Below, one piece after another: positions 51,201 to 60,576 of a DNA stretch of 64,000 nucleotides; the stretch's first letter is position 1; every line of letters begins with the position of its first letter. Position numbers and translations under genes: made by a program. This DNA comes from Bacteroidetes bacterium UBA6183 (GTDB taxonomy: Bacteria > Bacteroidota > Bacteroidia > UKL13-3): NCBI GenBank assembly GCA_002422865.1, contig DITN01000087.1, positions 1-64,000 of the forward strand, given 5' to 3'. The notes beneath the pieces were generated by a model. That model saw nothing but the letters and a program-made list of their open reading frames with translations. It had not been told where the DNA came from and ran no database searches.

Positions 51201-53764
51201 AAAACACCACCAGCTTGAGGTGCAGGACCGGTTGCTCCTGTATAGTTAATAAATCCATCAAGGGCGCAAGGGGTAGCATCTCTTCTGTCTGCCATCGAAT
51301 CTAAGTTCATGCGAATCCAAGCTGCACCGCAATCTGGGCTAATACCAGGGTATTGACCTAAAGTATTATCAACTGCCCCTAACATAAATTGAATACCTGC
51401 TTGATCGTTTTGAATATAACTACCAGGACATTCTTTACCTCTAATTCCTAAACCGGTAGCATCAGGGCGCATTAATTTCAATTGAACTTGATCATCGTCT
51501 TTACAATCTAATGAATCGAGTTTAATAAAATCATCTGCAACAATGTATGTTTTATTACCTACGTTATTCATTGAGTCTTGTACAAACTGCTCAACGTTAT
51601 AACATCTTTGAACAGCCTTATCAAACAAATAACGATAAAGTGTTCTTGAAGGATCAACCATTGTTTCATAGTTGTGTCGCATAAATTCGCCTTGCAAAGT
51701 TGTGTACTTCGCCTCCATGGTATCATTTAATGGGTCAACAACAAATCCCTTAGGGAAAAACCCGTATCCACCACGTTTAGTATTACCCCAGAAACCGGCA
51801 ACCGGATCTGGTGCACCGTTTTGTAATGTAAATCTATTAAACGGTCTTAAATCTTGCTGATTAGGTTGACCATTTTCATCAAAAGAATCTACTGTGTCTA
51901 TCCTTGGCCATAAACCATAAGGCGCAGGACCAGAGCCTTGCGTTAAACTCCAAACCCCAGTTTGTGGATTAAGATAGACCGGCTTGCCCCACCATTGCGT
52001 ATCTGCGGGATGCACAAGCGTTTTTCTTGGATTAGCAGTAGGAAGTGTATCGGCAGGATTAGTTGAATATTGTTGCGGATTCCATGGCATAAAATCATGA
52101 CCATAACGATACCACCTGTATATCACATCCCAACCCGTGTATCGGTGAACAGGCAAGGTATCTGCAGAATAACGGCAATCTAAACGTCTTCCTTCAAATA
52201 CTTTACCATCTTGGCGCCAATAGCCATCACTAAAATTGTATTGATCTTGAGCAGTAGCCCAGCCTCCTGGAGGTGGATACCCTGGCTTAGGTACAAGGTA
52301 AGAAGTACACTGAGGAGCCGCATCATCACCAAAATCCCAACGCCTGAAAACGTGCTCTGATTTATAACGTTGCTCTGTGTTAACAAAGTTAATTACGTTG
52401 TAATAACCAGAAGCATTAGGGTTACATTGGTTTTGTTCTGTTGGGTTAAGCGTAATTTGGTTTTGTGGGTCTTCTATCCTCGCACGCGGACCTAATACCT
52501 CCACAACTATCGTGGTATCTTTTCTACAGCTTGGGTTAGGCTGTAATGGCCAAACCAATAAATTTACGTTATATGCTCCAAGACCACGCATAAAGGTATG
52601 TGGCGGATTCCAAGAGCTGTTGTTAAAATTGTCTTGCTGTGACGGTGGATCTCCGAAATTCCATAATAATTCTCCATTACCTGGGTTAATTTCAGGGTTT
52701 GGTGTTTGCACAAAGGTTAGTGTTTTTAAACCCTCTCTATCGTAACAAACTGAATCGCGTCTTAGTCTTAATGAAGTATCAGGAAGATTTAAGTATGGTG
52801 TAGGATCTAATTCTACGATAATATTTTTCGGCTTATTTGCTGACATCGCAGATGTCATTACATAACTATCTATACAACCTGTGGTGTCTTCTATGGTTAA
52901 CGCTGGATAAAATGTACCATTTTTGCAATAATTGTGTGTAATAAGGTAATATTCGTTTTCATCTTGGGGCAAGCTCCATGGACGACTACGTGTTACTGAT
53001 TGACCATCTCCAAAATCCCATGTATAGCTATTTACTTGACTAAATGGAACCTGAGCTGTAGTATTTTGTAATGAATACGGTGTACAGAAGCAACCCGCAT
53101 TACCTAATACTGCAAATGAAGGAGCAAGATTTGGCTTTATGGTTAACAATCCATTATAGGTTACAGCATTTCTGCACCCTACACTGTCTACTACTCTTAC
53201 TGTAATATTAAATTGTCCATTTGCATTAAACGAGTGCGAATATGTTTGTCCAGTTACAGGAAAAGGAAACACATCAATGTTACCATCACCCCAAATAACC
53301 TCAGTACGATAAATGCGGTTGTCTGTTTTAACAGAGGTGTTGGTTAGCGTAACCAGGTTACCTCTGAAACATTGCACAGCTTGTCCGTTTACAGTCGCCC
53401 CCGGAATAGGTAAACGATAAACAATAGCAGAAGTGGTTTGTGCAACTTTGGCACCGTTGCTTAAGTTAACTTCCACCTTAATAATGTAGTTACCTGGAGC
53501 AGGATAAAGATACTGTGTACTGTAGTTTGGACCACTATTAGGAATAGTAGTTTCCACCGTTCCATCATTATTGTAATCGAACGTGCAGTTAGTAGCAGTA
53601 ACACCTGCAGGAAGACCTGTAAGTGCCGCATCAATACTAAGCTGATCGCCCAAACAAATGGTTGGTGAGGACAGTGTTAGAGCCAACGACTGCGCATAAG
53701 CAGACCTAAAGCCCAACAACGACAGCAAAAGCAACAAATAGACTTTTAGTACTTGTTTTTTCAT
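48263..53764 (-). CDS. Giant PKD-repeat surface protein with T9SS type B sorting domain
   Basis: An 1833-residue exported protein. I start at the ATG at 53764, which yields MKKQVLKVYLLLLLSLLGFRSAYAQ as the signal peptide; a longer reading adds 30 unconvincing residues. PKD-type blades such as YTWDFGDGQSV, VKYYFGDGDSASWTNPVHQY and RVIWGDGN-like segments appear, with cysteines spread through the body. It ends in a type B T9SS domain (IYNVFTPSPKDGTNDFFDI ... GTVTLIRE). It is predicted to be displayed on the surface, and may act as an adhesin or in gliding. It lies in the same direction as the sigma/anti-sigma genes, 115 bases after them. Confidence 0.9.
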   Translation of the reverse strand: MKKQVLKVYLLLLLSLLGFRSAYAQSLALTLSSPTICLGDQLSIDAALTGLPAGVTATNCTFDYNNDGTVETTIPNSGPNYSTQYLYPAPGNYIIKVEVNLSNGAKVAQTTSAIVYRLPIPGATVNGQAVQCFRGNLVTLTNTSVKTDNRIYRTEVIWGDGNIDVFPFPVTGQTYSHSFNANGQFNITVRVVDSVGCRNAVTYNGLLTIKPNLAPSFAVLGNAGCFCTPYSLQNTTAQVPFSQVNSYTWDFGDGQSVTRSRPWSLPQDENEYYLITHNYCKNGTFYPALTIEDTTGCIDSYVMTSAMSANKPKNIIVELDPTPYLNLPDTSLRLRRDSVCYDREGLKTLTFVQTPNPEINPGNGELLWNFGDPPSQQDNFNNSSWNPPHTFMRGLGAYNVNLLVWPLQPNPSCRKDTTIVVEVLGPRARIEDPQNQITLNPTEQNQCNPNASGYYNVINFVNTEQRYKSEHVFRRWDFGDDAAPQCTSYLVPKPGYPPPGGWATAQDQYNFSDGYWRQDGKVFEGRRLDCRYSADTLPVHRYTGWDVIYRWYRYGHDFMPWNPQQYSTNPADTLPTANPRKTLVHPADTQWWGKPVYLNPQTGVWSLTQGSGPAPYGLWPRIDTVDSFDENGQPNQQDLRPFNRFTLQNGAPDPVAGFWGNTKRGGYGFFPKGFVVDPLNDTMEAKYTTLQGEFMRHNYETMVDPSRTLYRYLFDKAVQRCYNVEQFVQDSMNNVGNKTYIVADDFIKLDSLDCKDDDQVQLKLMRPDATGLGIRGKECPGSYIQNDQAGIQFMLGAVDNTLGQYPGISPDCGAAWIRMNLDSMADRRDATPCALDGFINYTGATGPAPQAGGVLSSTAGGLTYPPFSLQPDYNQYFMPPNRWNAPGGTNFWYHYGSNVNPLQVTQSGITLFPPANPTGDITVGLIIGTGDPNMPCISDTVWYHNLLNITDMDGRFYVDPVYDPITNVPVNGECKYYCKNALINFVYLDSVQSYIHSSTISWGDNSITVDSFYYSPKPGLTDGYFVNGFRRVRYNYYFGVCGEKNIGDLIDSIPFPNGIPGANVTFRYIDNYTMRIYDASANPNGSLYYIGRVTTNDSTIWEECGKRFTIADVDTTKTFYRTEEMDQAKMLLPVKHRYWSSSYEDDCKRSGSAPRPVSHKLMSTKDCKAEYTDNKLLVRGVIDSVMTRDAKGNFDEVFCKNEPVHFYDSIRYYRPDCSLSHPIFNPNGLPSKDLTTCKVTIGAAYNDPHSSYHYDTVNYWRNGAVDINEFYPCGDFIEKVKYYFGDGDSASWTNPVHQYKQAGEYTVTMLSRDKNGCWDTAYCRVLVTEPNAIPVIKPGIYNCGAPVTFYDRSTMTPIPGYTYNKFDSIRFEPNAGSGDLVNRNYWFFGERKTDTLRFDAQYIDTPVWNYRGNGAFRIKLVVETAQGCKDTAFVNLNILGPRPGFQVITDTVGCAPFTVKVVNLADVAGATGPNDKPTKRTDILWGDANQQSSVSLNQYDTLTFTYNDSGTYYIFARSDDNNPQSDNIGCRIVNYPDTVDGINAPIRITVKKSYPAQISIDKQVVCVDQPFTVTNESDTISYTEFKYEMINDDGDLLIDSIIKTNLDNKFTYTFQDTGNYSVRLFPTKIAPGLPNCKLFDTASVRVVRPFASFNIDSAANSPKFGFRNTSVSSSEYTWTASKNGNIIGQVDKVESDRDWSFDFGTDTGDVVICLQAFTPDPAKPVCMDSVCQTISYRFIIELEIYNVFTPSPKDGTNDFFDIKIKGEKEYDLVIYNRWGTKVFESTNASYDWNGTNMNDGSDCPEGTYFFVFKYELLNGEKKTVNGTVTLIRE

Positions 53765-53879
53765 TGTACTTGTTTGATGTTTTGTTAGCCGCAACAAACC
53801 AACATCAGCTGGCTTATTGGGTTTGATTTTTAATTGATAATAATACGCTAACATATATATTTAAATTTAGAATTTCAAA

Positions 53880-54791
53880 CTATAATTTAAGAAGTATAAG
53901 TCCCTTCTCTACTTTTGGCTCGTTCATGCCCTTTAATTGATACCTAAATGCCAACACATAAACACCCGGTTCACATGCTTCACCGTTCCTCTGGTTAATA
54001 CCATTCCAGTGTTTGCTTTTATCTCTACTTTCAAAAACCACGTTACCTTTTGCGTCTGTTATTTTTAAATCATACAGCACTTCGTTTTCAAGTGTAATTA
54101 CAAATTCATCATTGTAACCATCGTTATTGGGTGTAAATACGTTTGGTATATTTGGCCTTAAAAACTCTTCACTTGTTATATTTTGGTTTGATGTATTATT
54201 GGTAGACGTTTCCTTGGTTTCTTGTTTTGTTTTTTCCGTGGTTGCGGTTGCATTTTGTTGCATCTTGTTTGTTGATACCGCCTCTTCTTCATTTACAACC
54301 ATATTGGTTGAGGTTGGTACCGGATAATCCACCGGCACTTCTTCGTCCGGAAAATCACCACAAGCAATGATTTTATTTTGAACCTTTTTACTTGTAGGTG
54401 TTGATGGTGAATTTGGTCTTTGGGGCAATTCTGCTGTTTGGTTTACCGCATTTGTTTCATCAGAAGTTTGAATTTCTTCGACATTTTTTGCTTCTGGTAA
54501 CGTTTCTCTTATTGTTATACTCGATTGTTCTGTGTTGCTTGATGGTGTGTTGTTAGATGATATATAAATTACATACCCTACTGCACCCGCTGCTATAGTT
54601 GCCGCTGCTATTACCATTGTTTTTATAGAAACACCGGCAATAGTTTTAGCGGCAGCAGTGGTTGCAGATGATGCCGTTGCAACATCAGGCAATTGGCTGC
54701 TAATGTTTTGCCATAGACCTGCCGGAGGTTCAGGAGATAACCTTCCCATTTCCTGCTTAAGCAAATCATCTATGTTTATTTTATTACTCAT
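53880..54791 (-). CDS. Anti-sigma-like membrane protein with T9SS type B sorting domain
   Basis: A 303-residue protein. The N-terminus (about 1-50, DDLLKQEMGRLSPEPPAGLWQNI) is cytosolic and resembles short anti-sigma regions paired with ECF factors. There is no signal peptide. One membrane segment (about 53-77) is followed by a low-complexity Ser/Thr/Asn/Glu-rich linker (about 80-210), and then a complete gliding-motility-associated type B T9SS domain (about 213-303: IPNVFTPNNDGYNDEF ... GLILLKL). It starts 4 bases after the sigma gene stop. The sorting domain should lie in the periplasm, tethered to the inner membrane. That it inhibits the sigma factor is inferred from position and layout. 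Confidence 0.78.
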   Translation of the reverse strand: MSNKINIDDLLKQEMGRLSPEPPAGLWQNISSQLPDVATASSATTAAAKTIAGVSIKTMVIAAATIAAGAVGYVIYISSNNTPSSNTEQSSITIRETLPEAKNVEEIQTSDETNAVNQTAELPQRPNSPSTPTSKKVQNKIIACGDFPDEEVPVDYPVPTSTNMVVNEEEAVSTNKMQQNATATTEKTKQETKETSTNNTSNQNITSEEFLRPNIPNVFTPNNDGYNDEFVITLENEVLYDLKITDAKGNVVFESRDKSKHWNGINQRNGEACEPGVYVLAFRYQLKGMNEPKVEKGLILLKL

Positions 54792-54795
54792 TTAA

Positions 54796-55338
54796 TTAAC
54801 TTTTCTTTTTCATTTTTTCAAGCGCCTCTTGCAGCTGCACCCTAGCCCTGCTTAACTGCGATTTTGAAGTTCCCTCGCTTATGCCCAACATTTCACCAAT
54901 TTCAGCATGACCATAACCTTCTACAATAAAAAGGTTTAACACAGCACGATAGCCAGGTGGTAAGTTGTTCATGGCCAATAATATTTCTTTTTGGCTCATG
55001 CGCTCCACCGTAAAATCGTTGTGCGCTTGGTTATAAGCAGCATCCACATCGCTATGGTACATGTGCATTTTGTTAACTCTGTAAAACTCTAATGCTGTGT
55101 TTACAAAAATGCGTTTCATCCAACCTTCAAAAGAACCTGCGAAGCTAAATTGCTCCATTTTGGTAAAAACTTTAACAAACCCGTCTTGCAAAATATCTTT
55201 CGCTTCATCAGCATTGCTGCTATAACGCAAGCACACTCCATACATGGTTTTCGAATAGGTTTCGTAAAGCGTTTTTTGCGCTAACCTATTGCCTTTCAAA
55301 CATTCCTGTATAAGTTCATGCTCGTTTTGTTTGTTCAC
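54796..55338 (-). CDS. RNA polymerase ECF-type sigma factor
   Basis: A 180-residue ECF sigma factor. Region 2 has DEAKDILQDGFVKVFTKMEQF, and region 4 has YRAVLNLFIVEGYGHAEIGEMLGISEGTSKSQLSRARVQLQ, the helix-turn-helix. I start at a GTG at 55338, giving MNKQNEHELIQECLKGN, the normal ECF beginning. An ATG at 55437 would add 33 residues and overlap the start of the divergent giant gene, which I consider less likely. It is followed 4 bases later by the anti-sigma-like gene, so it is likely to be controlled by it. Confidence 0.9.
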   Translation of the reverse strand: MNKQNEHELIQECLKGNRLAQKTLYETYSKTMYGVCLRYSSNADEAKDILQDGFVKVFTKMEQFSFAGSFEGWMKRIFVNTALEFYRVNKMHMYHSDVDAAYNQAHNDFTVERMSQKEILLAMNNLPPGYRAVLNLFIVEGYGHAEIGEMLGISEGTSKSQLSRARVQLQEALEKMKKKS

Positions 55339-55431
55339 GTTTCTACCGGTTACTTTTTCAGATGAATAATAGCTGCCCGAGGTTGCAAGGGCATGATTAA
55401 AAGTTAAAAAATTCTTTATGCAACGCAAATA

Positions 55432-58400
55432 ATGCATTATTTATCTAACTTAGCACACCACTTCTTGTCCGTTGTTTTGTTAAAAAATAATTTTTTGTAC
55501 AGTATTTTACTGTTGTGGGCATTACTGCATCATGCACGGGCTTTTGGGCACGAGGAGCCTGCTGTGCCAAAATCAAACACCGGGTTTATTGCCAATAAAG
55601 GACAGTGGCTCAACCCTTCACAGTACTTGATAAACTTAAAAGGAGCACAAGTATTTGTTGAACCAAACGCCTTACAATATTTTTTTGAAAAAGAACAAGA
55701 TGTTGCAAATTATTTTAGCCATAGCCTCAACCCGCATTTGTTTAAACCACAACTAATAAACCGCCATGCGGTAAGGGTTGAGTTTGAAAATGCATTAAAA
55801 AATCCAATTATTGGACAAGACCCATTGCCACATTATTACAACTTTTTTAACGGAAACAACCCCGACTTATGGAAGGGGAAGGTGCCTTCGTTTGCTAAGG
55901 TAACTTACTCGCAAATTTATTCTGGTGTTTCTATGCATGTTTATACCAATCAGCAAGGAGGATTAAAATATGATTTTATTGTGTCACCAAAATCATCCGC
56001 CCAACAAATAAAAATGCGCTACTTAGGGGCAAATAAGGTTAAGTTACAAAACGGCAACCTAATTATAAAAACTAGTGTTAACGAGTTTATTGAGAGCAAA
56101 CCTTATGCTTACCAAACCATAAACGGTAATAACCAAGAGGTGGAATGTGCCTTTGTGTTAAAGGACAATGTGGTTTCGTTTGTGTTGGGTGATTACAACC
56201 CAAACTACAAGTTAACCATTGACCCTGAATTAATATTTAGCACTTACAGCGGCAGCAGTGTTGATAATTTTGGCCACACCGCCACTTATGATAACAGCGG
56301 GAATTTATACACAGCCGGTATTGCCCGTAATGCAACAGACTTTCCGAATGGACGATATCCAACCACCACAGGTGCATTTCAAACCGTTTGGGGAGGCGGA
56401 GCTGGAAGCTGGCCTCAAAATGGCTTTCCGTGCGATATTGCCATCAGTAAATACAACAACGATGGCACCGCGTTGATGTATGCCACTTATTTAGGTGGCG
56501 ATAAAAACGATTATCCGTTAAGTTTAGTTGCCGATGCCAACGAACAACTTTTGGTTTTAGGCGTAACACTTTCAGCAAATTTTCCGGTTAGTTTTAACGG
56601 GGCATATAAAACAAAATCAGATTCGTTTGATATTACTGTTACCCGATTTACAGCAAGCGGTGGTGCATTGGTAGGCAGTACATACCTTGGTGGTAACGGT
56701 ATTGATGGTATTAATATTGCCGACACTTTGCGCATGAATTACTCTGATGAGTTTAGGGGCGAGATACAACTTACACCAACAGGTGATGTGGTATTGGTGT
56801 CTTCCACAACATCAACAAATTTACCGGTAAGTTTAGGGGCTGTTCAGCCCACAAAAAACAGCTTACAAGATGGCGTAATTTTTAAATTAGATGCAGCACT
56901 TACACAGGTAAAAAATTGCACCTATTTTGGGCGAGAAAAACACGATGCATTATACTCACTAGACGTGTATCCGAATGGTGATATAGCTATTGCTGGAGGC
57001 ACACAAAGTTTGGGTTTTACGCCAACAAGTGGACCAGGTTATCGTGGAGGAATTAGCGATGCTTTTGTTGCAAAATTAAGTGCATCATTAACTACTATTT
57101 TAGGCTTACGCTATTGGGGTAGCGGCAGCTACGATCAGGCGCATTTTGTAAAATTAGACCAAGCACAAAATGTATTAGTTATGGGCCAAACTTACGATAG
57201 CATTTTGGTTACTCCAGGTACATACTACAATGGCAGAGGTGGTTTATTTATCAGTAAGTTTTCTTCTGATTTAGCTACAATTGTTTTCTCTACTCAAATA
57301 GGAAATGGAACAGCCAATAATGCCTTAGCGCCAAGTGCTTTTATGGTTGATGTGTGTGGCAGAATTTATGGATCTGTATGGGCGGGTATTGTAAATTTTC
57401 AGTCTAGATACAGGACATTAAATCCGGCAGGTTTTGCGAGCAGTACCAACGGAATGCCTTTCACGGTAAATGCCTTTCAAACCGCTACCGATGGAAGCGA
57501 TTTTTACTTGTTTGTGTTGAGCCCAAATGCTGATAGTTTAAACTATGCCACCTTTTTTGGTGAGCTATTTGGTGCCGATCACGTAGATGGTGGAACAAGC
57601 CGGTTTGATAAAAGAGGGATCATGTATCAATCGGTTTGTGCAAGTTGTAATGACGGGGTTTCGGGAACATTTCCTACAACACTTGGTAGCTATTCGCCAG
57701 CTAACAAAAGCCCCCGGTGTAGCAATGCTACATTTAAATTTGATTTCAGGCAAGGAAATGTGTTAACAGCTGATTTTAAAATTGAACCTCGAAATGGTTG
57801 CGGAAACAAACGCATGCAGTTTGTTAATAATTCGCATAATGCTACTAAAAACTATTGGTACATAAATAATATATTGGTTGATAGCACTGTAAATTATAAT
57901 GACTCATTTAGTGTTTTAGGAACCTACACCGTTAAACTAAAAGTTCAAAACGCGTTCGCTTGCAATCAGGTTGACTCCATGACAAAAACGTTTACCGTTC
58001 AAAACTCTTCCAATGCAAAAATTACGGTAATACAAGATAGTTGTGGACCGGCTGTTTTTATGTACAACCAAAGTACATCAGGTAACGGACAGCCAATACC
58101 CTACATCTGGTATTTTGGTGATGGTGATACCAGCACACTTCAAAACCCGGTTCATTTTTACAGTACAAATGGTTTTTACAATATACGCTTAATAACAGAT
58201 CCCGGAAGTTTTTGTGCAGATACAGCCTTGTATATATTGGATTATAGCCGCACCGGTAAAAACTTAAATGCCGACTTTTTACCGTTAGATTCTTTAAGGT
58301 GTGCGCCAAATATTATTGAAATAAGAAATAACAGCGAGAACGGACAACAATTTTTTTGGTATGTTAACAATCAACTGGTTTCTCAACAAAACATGGGATT

Positions 58401-60048
58401 TGATACCATTGTTGATGCAGGATTTTTTCGTGTTAAACTAGTAGCACGAGACACAACAACTTGTCAAGTTTTTGATACGTTTGAAAGGACTTTTTCGGCA
58501 CTAAGCGAACGTTTTCCGGTATTTACAGAAAACCTTGATAGTTGCTCTCTTAAGGTTCGTTTTACAAACACAACCAATTTACAAATTGGTGATACCGTCA
58601 ACTATCTGTGGGATTTTGGTGATGGCTTGTTATCAACCCAAGCTAACCCTACACATAAATATGCCGATACCGGATGGTACACGGTTACACTTACAACAAA
58701 TATTGGGTTTCCTTGTCAACGCAATACATCAAAACAAATAAGGGTTGATGCCAACAACAGGGTTTTATTGGCGAGGTTTGATGTTACACCCGATCCGATT
58801 TGTGAACCAATTACAATCAACGCTTTAAACAACAGCATAAATTCCATAAAAAATTATTGGTATTTAAATCAACTATTGGTTGATAGTAGTAATGCAAATT
58901 TTGGTGATACCATTTCACAAAGTGGAAATTACGATTTAATGTTGGTTGTTTATAATCCGCTTACGTGTAACGTTTACGATACTTTAGTAAAAACATTCAC
59001 GGCACACGCATCATCAGTTGCGTTGTTTACCGCTAAAAAAGACAGCTGCTCTAATTTGGTTATTTTCACCAATCAATCAATAAACAACAGCCAAACACCC
59101 ATCAATTATTGGTGGAATTTTGGTGATGGACAAACATCAACCCAAACCAACCCAACACATGTTTACACAACAGACAGCATATACATCATTACATTAATAA
59201 CCAACCCAAACACCCCTTGTGCCGATACTGCAACCACAACCATTAATTACAAAGTAAATAGCCATATTTTAAAGGCAGATTTTGTGGTTACGGATAGTAC
59301 AGTTTGTGCGCCTTCATACTTTAAAGCAAGCAATACAAGCACCAATGGAAAACAGTTTTTTTGGTATGTAAATAATACTTTAGTAAGCACAAACGATAGT
59401 GCATTTAACGATACGCTTAAGTTAGCCGGCAAATACAACATCAAATTAGTAGTTGTTGATAGCAACACTTGTATAATAAGCGATACCACAGAAAAAAACA
59501 TTACTGTAAACCTGAGTGCGAAAGCCGATTTTGTAATGCAGCGCGATAGTTGTTCGCTTGATGTGGTATTTAGAAACTTAAGCAGCTCTAATAATGTACC
59601 TTTAGTTTGGCGTTTTGGTGATGGAGATAGCAGCACAGAATTTAGCCCACGACACCAATATGCCGTTACCGGAATATACAAGGTTCAACTCATTTTTAGT
59701 CCCGGTACGTTTTGTGCCGATACTGCAGAAAACACTTATTTTATTGATGGAGACAGTGCACAACAAATTGTCATACCAAATGTATTTACACCAAATGGAG
59801 ATGGAATTAATGATTGTTACCAAGTTACCGGAGTAAGCCAAAAATGCGATGAATACCACATTTTAATTTACAACAGATGGGGATCGCCTGTTTATGAAAA
59901 CACTGATGGAAGTTGGTGTTGGGACGGGAAAAACCAAGGAGGAGAAGATATTCCGCAGGGTGTTTATTATTATATCATTACCATTAAAAAGAAAAACGGC
60001 TACCAGCGTAAAGAGCACGGCACAGTTACCCTTATTCGTAATAAATAA
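55432..60048 (+). CDS. Giant PKD-repeat surface protein with T9SS type B sorting domain (divergent)
   Basis: A 1538-residue exported protein. The signal-like stretch is NNFLYSILLLWALLHHARAFG; the start may be the ATG at 55432 or a TTG at 55465 or 55477. A DUF7948-like N-terminal domain (NTGFIANKGQW ... LTIDPELIFSTYSG) precedes beta-propeller repeats (about 270-760). Then come four alternating WYxNN/PKD pairs (period about 501 bases) and a type B T9SS domain (IPNVFTPNGDGINDCY ... GTVTLIRNK). It is divergent from the sigma/anti-sigma genes. A surface adhesion role is likely. Confidence 0.9.
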   Translation: MHYLSNLAHHFLSVVLLKNNFLYSILLLWALLHHARAFGHEEPAVPKSNTGFIANKGQWLNPSQYLINLKGAQVFVEPNALQYFFEKEQDVANYFSHSLNPHLFKPQLINRHAVRVEFENALKNPIIGQDPLPHYYNFFNGNNPDLWKGKVPSFAKVTYSQIYSGVSMHVYTNQQGGLKYDFIVSPKSSAQQIKMRYLGANKVKLQNGNLIIKTSVNEFIESKPYAYQTINGNNQEVECAFVLKDNVVSFVLGDYNPNYKLTIDPELIFSTYSGSSVDNFGHTATYDNSGNLYTAGIARNATDFPNGRYPTTTGAFQTVWGGGAGSWPQNGFPCDIAISKYNNDGTALMYATYLGGDKNDYPLSLVADANEQLLVLGVTLSANFPVSFNGAYKTKSDSFDITVTRFTASGGALVGSTYLGGNGIDGINIADTLRMNYSDEFRGEIQLTPTGDVVLVSSTTSTNLPVSLGAVQPTKNSLQDGVIFKLDAALTQVKNCTYFGREKHDALYSLDVYPNGDIAIAGGTQSLGFTPTSGPGYRGGISDAFVAKLSASLTTILGLRYWGSGSYDQAHFVKLDQAQNVLVMGQTYDSILVTPGTYYNGRGGLFISKFSSDLATIVFSTQIGNGTANNALAPSAFMVDVCGRIYGSVWAGIVNFQSRYRTLNPAGFASSTNGMPFTVNAFQTATDGSDFYLFVLSPNADSLNYATFFGELFGADHVDGGTSRFDKRGIMYQSVCASCNDGVSGTFPTTLGSYSPANKSPRCSNATFKFDFRQGNVLTADFKIEPRNGCGNKRMQFVNNSHNATKNYWYINNILVDSTVNYNDSFSVLGTYTVKLKVQNAFACNQVDSMTKTFTVQNSSNAKITVIQDSCGPAVFMYNQSTSGNGQPIPYIWYFGDGDTSTLQNPVHFYSTNGFYNIRLITDPGSFCADTALYILDYSRTGKNLNADFLPLDSLRCAPNIIEIRNNSENGQQFFWYVNNQLVSQQNMGFDTIVDAGFFRVKLVARDTTTCQVFDTFERTFSALSERFPVFTENLDSCSLKVRFTNTTNLQIGDTVNYLWDFGDGLLSTQANPTHKYADTGWYTVTLTTNIGFPCQRNTSKQIRVDANNRVLLARFDVTPDPICEPITINALNNSINSIKNYWYLNQLLVDSSNANFGDTISQSGNYDLMLVVYNPLTCNVYDTLVKTFTAHASSVALFTAKKDSCSNLVIFTNQSINNSQTPINYWWNFGDGQTSTQTNPTHVYTTDSIYIITLITNPNTPCADTATTTINYKVNSHILKADFVVTDSTVCAPSYFKASNTSTNGKQFFWYVNNTLVSTNDSAFNDTLKLAGKYNIKLVVVDSNTCIISDTTEKNITVNLSAKADFVMQRDSCSLDVVFRNLSSSNNVPLVWRFGDGDSSTEFSPRHQYAVTGIYKVQLIFSPGTFCADTAENTYFIDGDSAQQIVIPNVFTPNGDGINDCYQVTGVSQKCDEYHILIYNRWGSPVYENTDGSWCWDGKNQGGEDIPQGVYYYIITIKKKNGYQRKEHGTVTLIRNK
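57780..59760 (+). repeat. Four tandem ~501-base units inside the divergent giant gene
   Basis: The TGG of the WYxNN motif occurs at 57856, 58357, 58858 and 59362, giving spacings of 501, 501 and 504 bases. Units 1 and 3 read KNYWYxN and units 2 and 4 QFFWYVNN, so the array looks like a duplicated two-unit block. Each unit contains one PKD blade with a FGDG motif. Confidence 0.75.
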
Positions 60049-60050
60049 AC

Positions 60051-60494
60051 CTATTTAGTCTCGCTACTTTTATTAATTACCTGCCAACTATGGTCGCCCA
60101 ACAAACGTATGGTGGCTACATGTTTCATTTCTGTTTTGCTTCTGCCCCACTCGTTTGGTGCAATTAGCGATATGGCAAAATGATCGCCCTTTTCATACAA
60201 ATGATAAACTTGGTTAACCACTGGCGTAAAGCGCATTTCAGATTGATAGATTTGTTCAGAAATTTTTAGCCTATCTTCTATTTCACGCACTTGCTGCATA
60301 ATTAAATCAGCTTGTTTGCGCAACATATCCATTTCTTGTTGTGCGTAATGGTGCATGGCCTCTACAGCATTTGCTCTTATTTTTCCTTTATCCTCGGGTT
60401 TAATCGGCACAGAGCCAACACTTAAAGGTATTGGTGATAAAGATGCGGGACCGCTGTAACTTTCAAATTCTTTTTCTTCTGTCATGTTAGCCAT
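60051..60494 (-). CDS. DUF2452 family protein
   Basis: A 147-residue cytosolic protein of the DUF2452 family, seen mainly in Bacteroidota. It has a proline/serine-rich start (SYSGPASLSPIPLSVGSVPIKPED), a helical middle (AMHHYAQQEMDMLRKQADLIMQQVREIEDRL) and the conserved YHLYEK ... LIAPNEWG segment. The function is unknown. It is convergent with the giant gene, separated by two bases. Confidence 0.85.
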   Translation of the reverse strand: MANMTEEKEFESYSGPASLSPIPLSVGSVPIKPEDKGKIRANAVEAMHHYAQQEMDMLRKQADLIMQQVREIEDRLKISEQIYQSEMRFTPVVNQVYHLYEKGDHFAISLIAPNEWGRSKTEMKHVATIRLLGDHSWQVINKSSETK

Positions 60495-60576
60495 GCAAAG
60501 TTAACACCTGTTTGCCTAAAACGTTTTACAATGGGCAAACAATTATGTGGTTTAAATGGTTAATTTTGTATCCGCT

